Below, piece by piece: positions 53,001-63,283 of a stretch of DNA of 64,000 nt (the first letter of the stretch is position 1; each line of letters begins with the position of its first letter). The DNA lies in NCBI RefSeq assembly GCF_011074885.1, contig NC_054682.1, positions 62,001 through 126,000 on the forward strand. Reading direction: 5' to 3'. The DNA is from Brettanomyces bruxellensis (taxonomy: Eukaryota > Ascomycota > Pichiomycetes > Pichiales > Pichiaceae). A program made the position numbers and the translations under genes. The notes beneath the pieces are model-generated. The model ran no database searches. It was not told the origin of the DNA and saw only the letters and a list, made by a program, of their open reading frames with translations.

Positions 53001-53535
53001 CGATGAAGAAGATGATGATTTTAGAAACGAAAATGGAAGTACGGACAAGAAGGATAAAAAAGTGAGAAAGTCAACCAAAAATGTCAAAAAGGGAAGGAAA
53101 AAGAAAACTACGAAGAAAAAGAAAAAGACTGTTGCCGAGGTTCTCGGTCTTGACGAGGATGAAGAAAATGAGGAGGTGATGAAAGAAATAGCAGGATCGA
53201 ATAAGCAAGCTTTACAAATGCTTCATGAACTTAGCTTTGGGAGCAGGGATTTGCGTGAATTATTTGAAAGATATGGTACGAGATCAAAAAGACAGGCAAC
53301 GAGGGAAAACTATATTGATATTCCAGAGGGAAACGAATCCGATCTTAGTGAAGGTGAGAAAGCATACAAAAAAGCTGAGGATGCTGCAGAACCACTTATT
53401 TTGAGTGAAGATGAAACTGAAAGAAGAATGCTTCGTGGTCAATTGCCGCCTACATTTGTAGAGTCAATGCGACAACAACAACAACCGGCTTACAATAGCG
53501 ATCAGTCTGATGATTTTGGTAGTGACTCAAACTGA
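50060..53535 (+). pseudogene. Large charged nuclear-type protein with a Zn2Cys6-like cluster, split by one frameshift
   Basis: Two overlapping frames read as one gene: 50060-51256 (398 codons) and a second frame running to 53535. The first frame turns hydrophobic and ends soon after an A6 run at 51179-51184. One extra A there would join TKK to SEKVSSAAKNTQIS and on to MDSKHVGD, giving about 1160 aa of uniform Lys/Ser/Asp/Glu-rich sequence on both sides. The only folded-looking part is at 52501-52587: Cys spacing C-x2-C-x8-C-x5-C-x2-C-x6-C, close to a fungal Zn2Cys6 cluster, in CIHCLIRGRSRYCNRNYPC then DFCEKDSLTC. Several acidic runs and KKKRK-type signals suggest a nuclear role. I cannot name an ortholog. 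The break may be a sequencing error in a homopolymer, programmed slippage or true loss. Confidence 0.6.
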
Positions 53536-53889
53536 TCGTTACAGTCAAAGATTTGGGGCTTCTATTTTTTTTGGTACCTCAAGTCCAGAATTTATCTTGA
53601 TTGCCTAATCGAGTATGTACGCTGTTTCAGATGCTGAATGCGGTGGTCGGAATTTTTTTGTCATTGCTCGAAACATCCTTGCACACGCGTTTTTTTCTTT
53701 CGGGATATTGTGCGGGAATAGCATTAATTAAATGTTGATTATGCGATGAGATTGTTCGGTATTTTTTTTTTTGTCTCTCCTTCGTTCTTTGAAATTCAGG
53801 GATGATGTATGTATACTTATAGCTGGCGCACACACTTTAAATTGAATGTATAATTAGTTGCCCGAGTCTGAAATTAAGGTATTTTATGG
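53536..53889. other. Short intergenic region before ORC4
   Basis: About 350 bp, AT-rich with poly-T near 53762. No gene seen. Confidence 0.45.
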
Positions 53890-55503
53890 ATGAGTAAAGA
53901 CGATTCGAAATTTTTATTTACATATGAAAAAGTTCTTAAAGATCAAGTTCTTCGGAAACTTTCAGCCAAAAGTAGTGGATCTAAGTCGCATGTTGATCTA
54001 TATGGCCTAAAGGATGAACAAACAGAAATATATAAAATTCTAGAGAACACTGTGAAATATCACGAAGGGAAGTCTGTGCTAATAGTTGGGCCCCGGGGTG
54101 TTGGAAAAACAACTCTTGTAAATAATTGTCTTCTAGATCTCGATCGAAAATATGGTGGTGCATTTCTGGTTATTCATCTAAGCGGACTCTTTGAAAGGGA
54201 TGATAAGGCTGCAATCAGGGAAATAGCAAGACAATTCGACTGGATAATGGGCGCAAAAAGCATAAAAAGTCGATTGAGTGAACGATACGATGATTTTGAG
54301 GATGGAAAAAGGGGAGATTACGAAGTGATCGATGAAAATCTCCAAGCACAGGGAAATGAACAAAGTGCAGGATTCGAAAAGGTGTCTGCAAACGCAACAA
54401 TGAATACGATAATGTCGCTATTGGACAGATCAAAGCTTGAGGATGGAGGAGACCCTGCTTATAATGAAGATGACGAAAAGGCAGGTGTTTTATCCGAACA
54501 AATTCCAATCATATTTGTCATAGACGAAATTGATAAATACGCAGGAGACTCCAAGCAAACTTTATTGTACAATCTTTTTGACATGGCACAGTCATCATCG
54601 ACCCCAGCTAGTGATGAAAGTCAGAATGGACAAAAAATGAATCCGAAAGCTGCAGGTTCTGCACTAACTGTGATAGGTGTTACAACTAAGGCAACCATGA
54701 GAGAACAGCTTGAGAAAAGGGTGCGAAGCCGTTTCAGCCAGCGGGTTCTTCAGATAAACAAACTTAGAACGCTCACGGAATTCAGTAAATGTGTTTACAC
54801 GATGTTAAAAATTGAAAAACAGCCCGGAGAGCCGGAGTTGGAAAAATGCATCGATGAGTACAACAAGCGAATCGAAAATTTGGTCTTTCAGAACGGAAAC
54901 GCTGTCAGAAAAGCTATTGTGGAGAATTTCTACACCATCAAAGATTTGAATGCACTAAAGAACAGCCTGGCAGTAGTTGTAAGATACGGATTATTCGACA
55001 GAAAAAACGAATTCTTCGATCCAGAAAATGGAGGACTAGAGTTGTATAACAACCGCAACCTTGCTGTTCTCGATTCGTTAAGTGAGTTGGAGTTGAAGCT
55101 ATTGATTTCTTGTGCGAGAGTTAAGGCGAAAAGCTCTAGTGATAGAATAAATTTCAATGTTGCGTGGGAAGAATACATAAAAGTAGCATCGTCACGGATG
55201 AAGACCTTGAATACGCATTTGGAGACTATGGGTGTAAGTTTTGGATCCAATGGTGGTGAAGGCAGTTTTATGCGCAGTAGAGAACTCATGTTGAGCTGTT
55301 GGGAGATGTTAGCACGTGCCGGAGCAATTGGTGAGCCTATGAGGCAGATAAATGGAATAAACGCTTCTTCATATACCGGTGGAGAATTCAATCGAGTGTA
55401 CGCATGTGATCTTGAACTAAATGAGATAATGAAGCACTTTAAGGAAGATCGATTTGGAGAAGCCACTGACTATAGCTGGGTCGAGAGCTGGTGTCGGATC
55501 TAA
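53890..55503 (+). CDS. ORC4: ORC4: origin recognition complex subunit 4
   Basis: 537 aa. AAA+ ATPase subunit of ORC, which binds replication origins and loads Mcm2-7 with Cdc6 and Cdt1. Walker A GPRGVGKT (67-74), Walker B IIFVIDEIDKYA, sensor-1 region LTVIGVTTKATMREQLEKRV then RSRFSQRV, followed by a winged-helix C-terminus with LSELELKLLISCARV. An insertion of ~70 acidic/polar residues between Walker A and B (around 120-200) is larger than usual. The final NEIMKHFKEDRFGEATDYSW fits the conserved Orc4 end. ATG at 53890 is preceded by an out-of-frame ATG 4 bp upstream (53886), a possible minimal uORF of three codons overlapping the start. Confidence 0.92.
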   Translation: MSKDDSKFLFTYEKVLKDQVLRKLSAKSSGSKSHVDLYGLKDEQTEIYKILENTVKYHEGKSVLIVGPRGVGKTTLVNNCLLDLDRKYGGAFLVIHLSGLFERDDKAAIREIARQFDWIMGAKSIKSRLSERYDDFEDGKRGDYEVIDENLQAQGNEQSAGFEKVSANATMNTIMSLLDRSKLEDGGDPAYNEDDEKAGVLSEQIPIIFVIDEIDKYAGDSKQTLLYNLFDMAQSSSTPASDESQNGQKMNPKAAGSALTVIGVTTKATMREQLEKRVRSRFSQRVLQINKLRTLTEFSKCVYTMLKIEKQPGEPELEKCIDEYNKRIENLVFQNGNAVRKAIVENFYTIKDLNALKNSLAVVVRYGLFDRKNEFFDPENGGLELYNNRNLAVLDSLSELELKLLISCARVKAKSSSDRINFNVAWEEYIKVASSRMKTLNTHLETMGVSFGSNGGEGSFMRSRELMLSCWEMLARAGAIGEPMRQINGINASSYTGGEFNRVYACDLELNEIMKHFKEDRFGEATDYSWVESWCRI

Positions 55504-56854
55504 GGGTTATAGATTTTATAAGATAATATAGCATAATAGATAACGAGCATGGTGTATAATAATTAGGCGTAAGGATTTGTGGTACTTTTGAGGGACGTCC
55601 TTTTGAGGGGGCTGAATCATTTCAATCATTGCTGTTTGTTCACAGGCTGCAGCATTGTCATATGGAATGCCTAAAAGATGACAACTGCAAAAAGAATTGC
55701 CGCAAAATATGTCCGACAATGGGCGGAGATTTATACAACATTTTCCTTTGTATTTCTCTGTAGGGCAAGTCGCGAGATCTAAGAAAAAGCCATTGTGCGT
55801 AAATTTCAAAGGATTGGAGTCGTCCAGTCTTTTGTTCTCCGGTTGAATGAAACGGCAAGCCTGATTGGTTGGGGGCCAACGCTTGTTATATTATTATTGC
55901 GCGTTTCTTTAAAAAATCATACGCAATATATGCTACTCAAATTATAACTTACGTAGATTAGTACATATCATGAGATGGTCAACTTTTTTCCCCTAAATTT
56001 ATCTTCTTCTGTTTGGTGCTAATTGAAAATCATACTGGTCATTTTTTCTTCTTGCCATTTCGTGGGATGACATTGAGGCTTTTTCGAACTGGGCTGAATG
56101 AATGCATGAGCGATAATCCCGCAACTATTTCAAGGGCTCTTTTCAAAATCATTGCTGACCTTTGGAATTTGAACGGTCTGCCTCGTATAACACTTGCATC
56201 TTAACATTTGTACATATTCCTTGTCAAATATTAAGGTAGCCTGAGTATCTTCTGATCGATTATATTATAAAGCAGAGGGATGGCTATGTAGACATAAAAA
56301 GCATCGCGCCTCGACTATTAGGCAAACATGAATTAGTGAGTGATTTTGCGTAGAACAGAAAATTAAGGTCCTTCCTTGTTTTCCCAGAATTTTCTTTTCA
56401 TCGGTTTCCGCAGCTAAATTTTTTTTCTTTTTCGGGATCTTCACTTTTTATATATCCCAAGAAATTTGTTCCGCCATTTCTTTTCTCCTGTTTCTTCGTC
56501 TAATCCTTTGTGCCTATTATATCAATTTTTTTCTTTCTCTCTGCTTTCTACATCTTTAAAGTTACTAATATCAGTGTTTTAGTTCAATTGAAAGCACCTT
56601 ATAGTGTCTTTTTTCATTGACATATTGCTTTTTTTTTTTGCTACTTTTTGATCATTTTGTTAAATTTATTGCTTCTCCAGTTTTAAACGAGCAAAGTTCT
56701 GAAAAGAAGTAAACAAGAGTACTTCATCAGGTGGAAACAATTACAATTACAAGTTTCCTCTTTCCCGACTCTTTCTCCTTATATCAAAGAAGACTCGGTC
56801 AGAAGACCTTCAAATTTCAATCAAGTCCTGAACCGCTAAAGTTCTTTTCCTAAA
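55504..56854. other. Intergenic ORC4 / NMA, with unexplained open frames
   Basis: About 1.35 kb. On the minus strand at 55516-55879 two overlapping frames without ATG contain protein-like stretches (for example YAQWLFLRSRDLPYREIQRK, and YDNAAACEQTAMIEM). On the plus strand 56067-56204 encodes 45 aa (MTLRLFRTGLNECMSDNPAT...). I recognise none of them. The right part is the NMA promoter, with many poly-T runs. Confidence 0.35.
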
Positions 56855-58170
56855 ATGGATCCGACACACGACCCGGATTTTCAGCCCCCTTCGACACATC
56901 CGAAGATTCAGCCACCTGTTTCACCAAAGCTCATTCCGAACAGGAAGCCTATCCAGCCATACGTTCTCTCAGATGATGAAAATGAAGAGTTTAATGTTGA
57001 GGAAGATGATAGTTGTCTAATTGACCCTATATCTCTGAAAAATGGTAAAGCAACTGAAAGTGAGTCATCCATGAGCCTGCCTACAACTCGTCATGAACGG
57101 GCTACAAGGAGAAAAGAACAAAGTTTGAGACACAAGATTCCAAAAAAAGCGACAGAACTAGAGTCTTCGTCGACTAGTTCCGCCTCAGCATCAGAAGATG
57201 TTTCTGATGTGGAAAATGCTATTTCCGATACTGCATTGAGCGAAGATGCAGATACGGTAGCTGGAGCAAGCAGAATGGACAGGCGTGAGTACTCTACAAT
57301 TTCTAGTGGTAATGCCAATGAGCCTATGATTCATTCATTCCAGATCGCTGACCTAGAAGAAGTTCGCATGGTATCCCACGTCAAGCAACAAGACTGGAGG
57401 ATTACGCATTTCCAACGCATCGTCTTAAAACAAGACTAACTGACCCAAATAAATATCCGTTGGTCATTGTTGCATGTGGTTCCTTTTCGCCAATTACGTA
57501 TTTGCACTTGAGAATGTTTGAAATGGCCCTCGATGACATTCGCGATTCAACCAAGTTTGAAGTTGTTGGTGGATACTATAGTCCTGTTTCCGACAATTAC
57601 AGTAAACCTGGACTGGCACCATCTGTTCACAGAGTTCGTATGTGCGAACTTGCATGTGAGCGGACATCTTCATGGCTTATGGTTGATGCTTGGGAATCTC
57701 TTCAACCACGTTACACACGAACTGCCTTAGTTCTGGATCATTTCAACTATGAAATAAATATTAAGCGCGGAGGAATCTTCAAGGCCGGAAGTACAACCCA
57801 GAAAATAGGGGCAAAGATCATGCTTCTCGCTGGTGGTGACTTGATAGAGTCTATGGGCGAGCCAAATGTGTGGGCAGATAGGGATCTGCACCATATATTA
57901 GGTAATTATGGATGTCTTATTGTTGAAAGAACTGGTTCTGATGTTAGATCATTCCTTCTATCGCACGATATAATGTACGAACACAGAAAAAATATTTTGG
58001 TCATTAAGCAACTGATATATAATGATATTAGTTCCACGAAAGTCCGTTTGTTTATTCGTCGTCATATGAGTGTGCGATATCTTCTCCCTAATAGTGTGAT
58101 ACGATACATTCAGGAGCATCACCTTTATGTGAATGATAAGGAACCTGTGAAAGTTGTGTTGAACAAATAA
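56855..58170 (+). pseudogene. NMA1: NMA1/NMA2-type NMN adenylyltransferase, interrupted by a 1-base deletion
   Basis: Nicotinamide/nicotinate mononucleotide adenylyltransferase, the last common step of NAD+ synthesis. Frame 1 (56855-57439) has the family start MDPTHDPDFQPPS, an acidic middle, then IADLEEV followed by unrelated residues. The second frame carries HGIPRQATRLEDYAFPTHRL, then DPNKYPLVIVACGSFSPITY, LHLRMFEMALD, GGYYSPVSDNY, MCELACERTSSWLMVDAWES, MLLAGGDLIESMGEPNVWAD and the ISSTKVRLFIRR motif to the stop. The frames meet at 57363-57367: GTTCGCAT would read Val-Pro-His, as in S. cerevisiae Nma1, with one additional C. About 435 codons in total. With this base missing no full-length enzyme is made. 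Sequencing error, a null allele or real decay are the options. The paralog number is not assignable. Confidence 0.88.
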
Positions 58171-58580
58171 TTGTACAAGTGTGTTCTGTTAATGGTACTT
58201 ACTTACATGCGATATTGTTTACCTTTGTATTGTACTCTACCTACTGTATTTATATGTGATAAAATGGAACTATTTCTGATTTTTGCACTTACTCTAATAA
58301 AATGGTTTCTGACAATGTCTACCTATTTCGGTTAAACTGGTCATGGTTACAACGAATATTTATTGATTTGAGGCTATTTACATGCTCCCATTAAAGCGCA
58401 ATCGTCTTTATTAACTACGTTGACACAAGAAGTTTTAATACAAGCAAATATGATAGAAAGCATAGAAAAGGTAAATTTGTGATGTTCGTGTTGGCAAATA
58501 GCTCAAATAACAGCAAGCAGGAATGAATTGCTGTTTAACATAACATCACTTCCTCTCTCGCCTTTTTAAATACATAATAT
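58171..58580. other. Convergent intergenic region NMA / GLR1
   Basis: About 410 bp of AT-rich 3' flanks. No gene seen. Confidence 0.45.
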
Positions 58581-59984
58581 TCATTTCATTGTGACTAACT
58601 CCTCAGCAGAGGTTGGATGGATAGCTACGCAACTATCGAAATCGGCCTTAGTAGCACCCATCTTAATGGCAACACCGAATCCTTGCATGATTTCGGATGA
58701 ACCGTCACCGACAATGTGCATACCAATAATCTTTTCGTTCTCTGGTTTCAAGCAAACGAGTTTGTAAGCAGTTGGAGATTTATGCTCTGTCATAGCATAT
58801 GCCATCGCGTTAAATCTCGACGTGTAGATCTTAATGTTCTCCTCACCATATTTCTCCTTAGCTTGCTTTTCTGTCAAGCCAATAGCTCCAACCTCCGGAT
58901 GAGAAAAGACAGCAGTTGGAACGTTTGTAAAGTCCATCTTCTGAGTTTTAAACTTTTCGGGACCAAATAATCTATTGGCAAGCTTCCTTCCGGTAGCAAT
59001 TGCGACTGGTGTAAGCTGTAAGTGACCAACAACGTCACCTAACGAATAAACGTTTGGCACATTTGTTCTCTGATACCCATCAACAACAATTCTTCCCTTG
59101 CTGTCCAAATTGAGTCCAATGTTCTCTGGATGCATATCAATCAAGGAATTTCTTCCAATACACCAGAACAAAGCGTCAACAACAACTGTTTCGCCGTTTT
59201 CAAGTGTCACCTTCTTCGATCCATCCTCAAGTTTCTCCACCTTAGCCACACTTGTGCCTTTGTGAATGTTCACGCCCTCTTTCACATAATAATCAGTAAT
59301 GGTATTCTGAATAATCTCATCAAATTTTGTCAAAACGTGTTGTTTTCTGATAACTGTATGTGTTTCGCTGCCTAGTAAATGGAAGAATCCACTAAACTCA
59401 ACGCTAATAAAGCCAGAACCAACCATCATAACTCTTTTTGGTCTTTCCTTCAAATCAAACAAACCATCAGAATTCATTCCAAGCTCCCATCCTGGAATTT
59501 TAGTTGGTAGCACTGCCTTTCCACCAGTAGCAACTAGGATGTTATCTGCCGTGTATGTAGAAACTTTCGATGGATCTTCTTTGTCAACAACACTAACTTT
59601 ACCATCCTTTGTAAAGGAAGCAAGACCATAAACATAATCGACTTTCTCCTTGGTCATGTTTCTTTCGTAAATTCCGTTCAATTTCTTAACGTAAGCATCT
59701 CTCTTCGTCTTGTACGTAGGCCAGTCAAAAGTTTTTGCAAAAGCTGGGTCGACCTTTGGGAAGCCGTAATCCCTAGCGATCTGTATTTTCTGAGAAATAT
59801 CGGATGCATACCACATGACTTTCTTGGGAACACAACCAACATTCACACATGTTCCTCCCATTGCCTTTGACTCAATCACTAAAGCGGAGGCACCATAACT
59901 GGCAGCTCTTCTTGCTGAGGCGACACCTCCTGATCCTCCTCCAATAACTAAATATTGATAATGTGTTTTCATTGCTCTAAGCAT
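58581..59984 (-). CDS. GLR1: GLR1: glutathione reductase
   Basis: 467 aa flavoprotein that reduces GSSG with NADPH. FAD-binding [20 protein letters not shown]; redox-active disulfide C46/C51 in [18 protein letters not shown]-binding [14 protein letters not shown] followed by VIRK; the FAD-site Asp in YSLGDVVGH; dimer-interface catalytic HPTSAEE (H456, E461). Two in-frame Mets lie close together (residues 1 and 5, [10 protein letters not shown]). S. cerevisiae GLR1 uses two starts for mitochondrial and cytosolic forms, but the four-residue difference here could hardly carry a presequence, so mostly cytosolic targeting is inferred. Confidence 0.97.
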   Translation of the reverse strand: MLRAMKTHYQYLVIGGGSGGVASARRAASYGASALVIESKAMGGTCVNVGCVPKKVMWYASDISQKIQIARDYGFPKVDPAFAKTFDWPTYKTKRDAYVKKLNGIYERNMTKEKVDYVYGLASFTKDGKVSVVDKEDPSKVSTYTADNILVATGGKAVLPTKIPGWELGMNSDGLFDLKERPKRVMMVGSGFISVEFSGFFHLLGSETHTVIRKQHVLTKFDEIIQNTITDYYVKEGVNIHKGTSVAKVEKLEDGSKKVTLENGETVVVDALFWCIGRNSLIDMHPENIGLNLDSKGRIVVDGYQRTNVPNVYSLGDVVGHLQLTPVAIATGRKLANRLFGPEKFKTQKMDFTNVPTAVFSHPEVGAIGLTEKQAKEKYGEENIKIYTSRFNAMAYAMTEHKSPTAYKLVCLKPENEKIIGMHIVGDGSSEIMQGFGVAIKMGATKADFDSCVAIHPTSAEELVTMK

Positions 59985-61572
59985 AAATAATTAATCTTAA
60001 TGTATGTTATAGTTCTAAAGAAAATGAACTTTGCATTTCATAGGTGTGATCGGGATAGTAGCGGATGTATTAAAGATGCTCTAATTTATACATCTTCGTT
60101 TTTCGTTTTTTTTCTTTTTCTTACTGCGTCGATGAATGCTCAAACGCCGATTGATAGGCAGTTCAATTTATCAGCCGAAAATAATCTAGTTTTTTCCCCC
60201 CCCTTAATCCCCGTTTTCCGAAGCCCATTCCGATATCATCTACAATGGATAATTAGTAAGCATTAAAAGCATCATGTTTTTTCTAGATAAATCCTTGTGA
60301 ACTTTAAGTCACAAAGCAGTGCTCGGTTATGTAAGTCAAACTAAAAGAAAGAATTTAGCTCAAAACTATAAATTATATGATAATTCTGCTTTTTTCCTTT
60401 GAGTGGACTCCGTATTATTTGAACCATTGCATCAAACGGCTTAACAATAAGGCAAAGCATAAAGCATTTTGTGCGGACCTTATCATGGAGAATTAATTTA
60501 CAATTATGGTCTGTATTGTTAGGTTATGAAGTTTCTGAGATCGGACATCAATATGTCAAAAATTTTTATCCTTATTCTATTGTATCTTTTGTATTGATTT
60601 GTTCAAAGTTTTGTCTGATTACATTCTAACCCAATATACACCATAGACATTCAAGACAATAATCCTTCCACTATTTTTTTTTGTACATTTTTTGCTAAAG
60701 GAGCAGTTTGCTTTCAGAATACGTATAAGTTATGAAAGGATACGGACAGCCAGCTTTCTTTTTAAATAATATTAATCAGAATGGTATCTTACATTTTTGC
60801 CAATGAGAAGATGAGCTTCAAGTGCACATTGTTGAGGACAATATCTAGAAATTGTCAGTATATTTAGAGGTTAGTGGAAATCATAGATAAGTGTGGTCGC
60901 ACCTTTTTACTATTCTACACGTATTTCTCCTTCATCGCGTCAGCCAAATCACATAATCAAATATGGAAAAGTTATGGAAGCCCTGCTCCACATATGTGAA
61001 CTCTGCACAAATTGTACTACTACAGGTGCAAGTGCCTGACCATTGTAAGTATAAGGGGTGGAAATTAAATGAGTATGTGTTAAAGTTCGAATTACCATAA
61101 TAGTTTGATATTTATTGTAGTACATAACTTGTACATAAGATTAAGTATGGAGGATATCTCATCTTCATATAGTTGACATTCTTCTTCTTATACAACACCC
61201 TAGATAATAGGCCTTGTTCTACTTAAATCTTTATTGTTCTATGCTTCTATTGTTTTGACGGTATGAGGAATAGTTTTTGCTAACTAAAATTGCCTGCATA
61301 ACCAAGTGGCATTTAAATGTACACTGCTAGTCTTTTCTACTTCACATAACAGTGAGCTGTTTTAGCTTCAATTTCTTTCAGACTTGAGTTATGGTTGGTG
61401 ACTTTGTTAAAGTTAGTGTTACCGGATATTTCATTGTAGTATATAATAAAGAGTATGTACAATGATATACAAAAGGGAATATCTTCACTTTATATAGATG
61501 TAGTTCTCGTATTAATCAGATGATGTAACAATACCATCTTTCCTTACTTGAACTCTATTGTTCGAGTGCTCC
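59985..61572. other. Intergenic with decayed LTR-like sequence
   Basis: About 1.6 kb, no gene. Two diverged related blocks (about 61090-61265 and 61415-61572) share order and words such as TTTATTGTAGTAxATAA, GGATATCTTxACTTxATATAG and ATTGTTxxxTGCTxC, suggesting old LTR halves duplicated in tandem. Left of 61080 nothing is identified. Confidence 0.45.
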
Positions 61573-61715
61573 ATTTATTTCGCAGGAAAATTTTCCCCGC
61601 GAATCCTTTCTTATATCTGTCCGAACATTAAATTGATTCACATATTATAAATCAAATACCAGTTGAACCTTTATGCGTTATTAACATATAAAACATTATT
61701 ATAACTCATAGGTTC
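61573..61715 (-). repeat. Family-B LTR fragment
   Basis: About 140 bp, reading on the minus strand from GAACCTATGAGTTATAATAA to the CGAAATAAAT word, matches the start of the complete family-B LTR at 4708 with few changes. It lacks the first few bases and abuts the family-A LTR at 61716. Confidence 0.75.
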
Positions 61716-62942
61716 TGTCGGACATATGAGAATATTACCTAGTATTAGGCAATCTATTATTATATGTCATTAGATTTATTTGTTTTGAGATCTGAACTTA
61801 TTCTAAAATAACGAAGATTTAGAATAATATCTATTAGAGACAATCCTGGATAAAATGTACTAACTGTGTATGTTAGGGAATCAGCAGAAAAATAATTATG
61901 CGCGATCATAATTCTGTTTCTGAGAATTAAATCTTTTTTTTATATTATGTATGATTACCTCACTTTATTCTCCTTTTTATTTTTACTTTACCTTTCCTCT
62001 TTTTATATAACTTGTTTCTTCTACAAAAGGACGAGACCCGATAGCCTATTTTGCAATACAACTAGTTCGACTCCATTTTGATGGTAACAGAGTAAAAAAA
62101 GTAAATTCATTTTCTTCTATGGTGACACATACACAATTGTTAGAATGTTAAAGGCATTAACATTATCACACATATCACTTGGTACAGTTATATCCACCCA
62201 CTTAGGTAACCGACCTTACAATTGTCTGAATCTCCCCAACTACTAGTGTCGGAGTTAAGAGAGACCTTATGAGTTACTCCCGGGCTTTAGCTATCAAACT
62301 CCTTCTTTAATAGAACTAATAAGAACCTAGCAGTCGGGGAGATTCAGACAATTGTAAGGTCGGTTACCTAAGTGGGTGGATATAAATGTACCAAGTGGTC
62401 TGTGTGATAATGTTAATGCCTTTAACATTCTAACAATTGTGTATGTATCACCATAGAAGAAAATGAATTTACTTCCTTTACTCTGTTACCATCAAAGTGG
62501 AGTCGAACTAGTTGTATTGCAAAATAGGCTATCGGGTCTCGTCCCTTCGTAGAAGAAACAAGTTATATAAAAAGAGGTAAAGTAAAGTAAAAATAAAAAG
62601 GAAAATAAAGTGAGGTAATCATACATAATAAAAAAAAGATTTAATTCTCAGAAACAGAATTATGATCGCGCATAATTATTTTTCTGCTGATTCCCTAACA
62701 TACACAGTTAGTGCATTTTATCCAGGATTGTCTCTATTAGATATTATTCTAAATCTTCGTTATTTTAGAATAAGTTCAGATCTCAAAACAAATAAATCTA
62801 ATGACATATAATAATAGATTACCTAATACTAGGTAATATTCTCATATGTCCGACAACTAGGTTCTTATTAGTTCTATTAAAGAAGGATTTTGATAGCTAA
62901 ACCACCTGGGAGTAACTCATGAGACCTCTCTTAAGTCCGGGA
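61716..62942 (+). mobile_element. Family-A solo LTR, split by a second inserted LTR
   Basis: Begins TGTCGGACATATGAGAATAT at 61716, runs to 62246, is interrupted by the LTR 62247-62855, and resumes at 62861-62942 after the target duplication. Joined length is ~613 bp, matching the inner copy (~609). Its 3' end is degraded (TTAAGTCCGGGA against TTAACTCCGACA) and no outer target duplication is visible, so it is older than its guest. It ends 95 bp upstream of tRNA-Glu. Confidence 0.88.
62247..62855 (-). mobile_element. Complete family-A solo LTR with 5-bp target-site duplication
   Basis: 609 bp with perfect TGTCGG...CCGACA ends, flanked by exact ACTAG duplications (62242-62246 and 62856-62860). 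It is inserted in reverse orientation into another copy of its own family, which creates the ~0.5-kb inverted repeat seen here. Arms are roughly 95% identical by eye. No internal retrotransposon region remains, so LTR-LTR recombination is inferred. Confidence 0.92.
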
Positions 62943-63036
62943 AAAAAGTAAAAGAAAAATAAATACAAATATTAAATAATAAACAAAGCAAGCACTATAA
63001 GTCCAAAAAGAAGTGCTTTTCTTTAAATTTTGTAAA

Positions 63037-63108
63037 TCCGAAATAGTGTAATGGCTATCACAGGTCGCTCTCACCGTCCAGATCCGAGTTCGATTCTCGG
63101 TTTCGGAA
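63037..63108 (+). tRNA. tRNA-Glu(CTC)
   Basis: Acceptor TCCGAAA/TTTCGGA pairs fully, the A-box region TAGTGTAATGGCTATCAC matches yeast tRNA-Glu, the anticodon loop CTCTCAC gives anticodon CTC, and T-arm CCGAG-TTCGATT-CTCGG is perfect. The anticodon stem GGTCG/CGTCC has one T-T opposition (29-41). A T-rich Pol III terminator follows at ~63110. No intron. Confidence 0.93.
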
Positions 63109-63283
63109 TTTATTTTTTAAAATATTTTTTTGCTACTCCCTTGAATGATTAATAGGGATAAACAGTCGCGCTTCCCACAGGAAATGGATCCTTGAGGTGA
63201 CGAAATACATGTATTATGATTCTCTGTCCTTTTTAGTAGACGTAAGATCTGAAATAATCTGGCAGACTTTGTGAGCGAGAGCT

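Noticed and set aside
61716..62942. Inverted repeat as a DNA transposon or centromere core
   Set aside because: TG...CA ends, 5-bp duplications and a second-family neighbour show nested solo LTRs. There is no transposase, and nothing shows centromere function.
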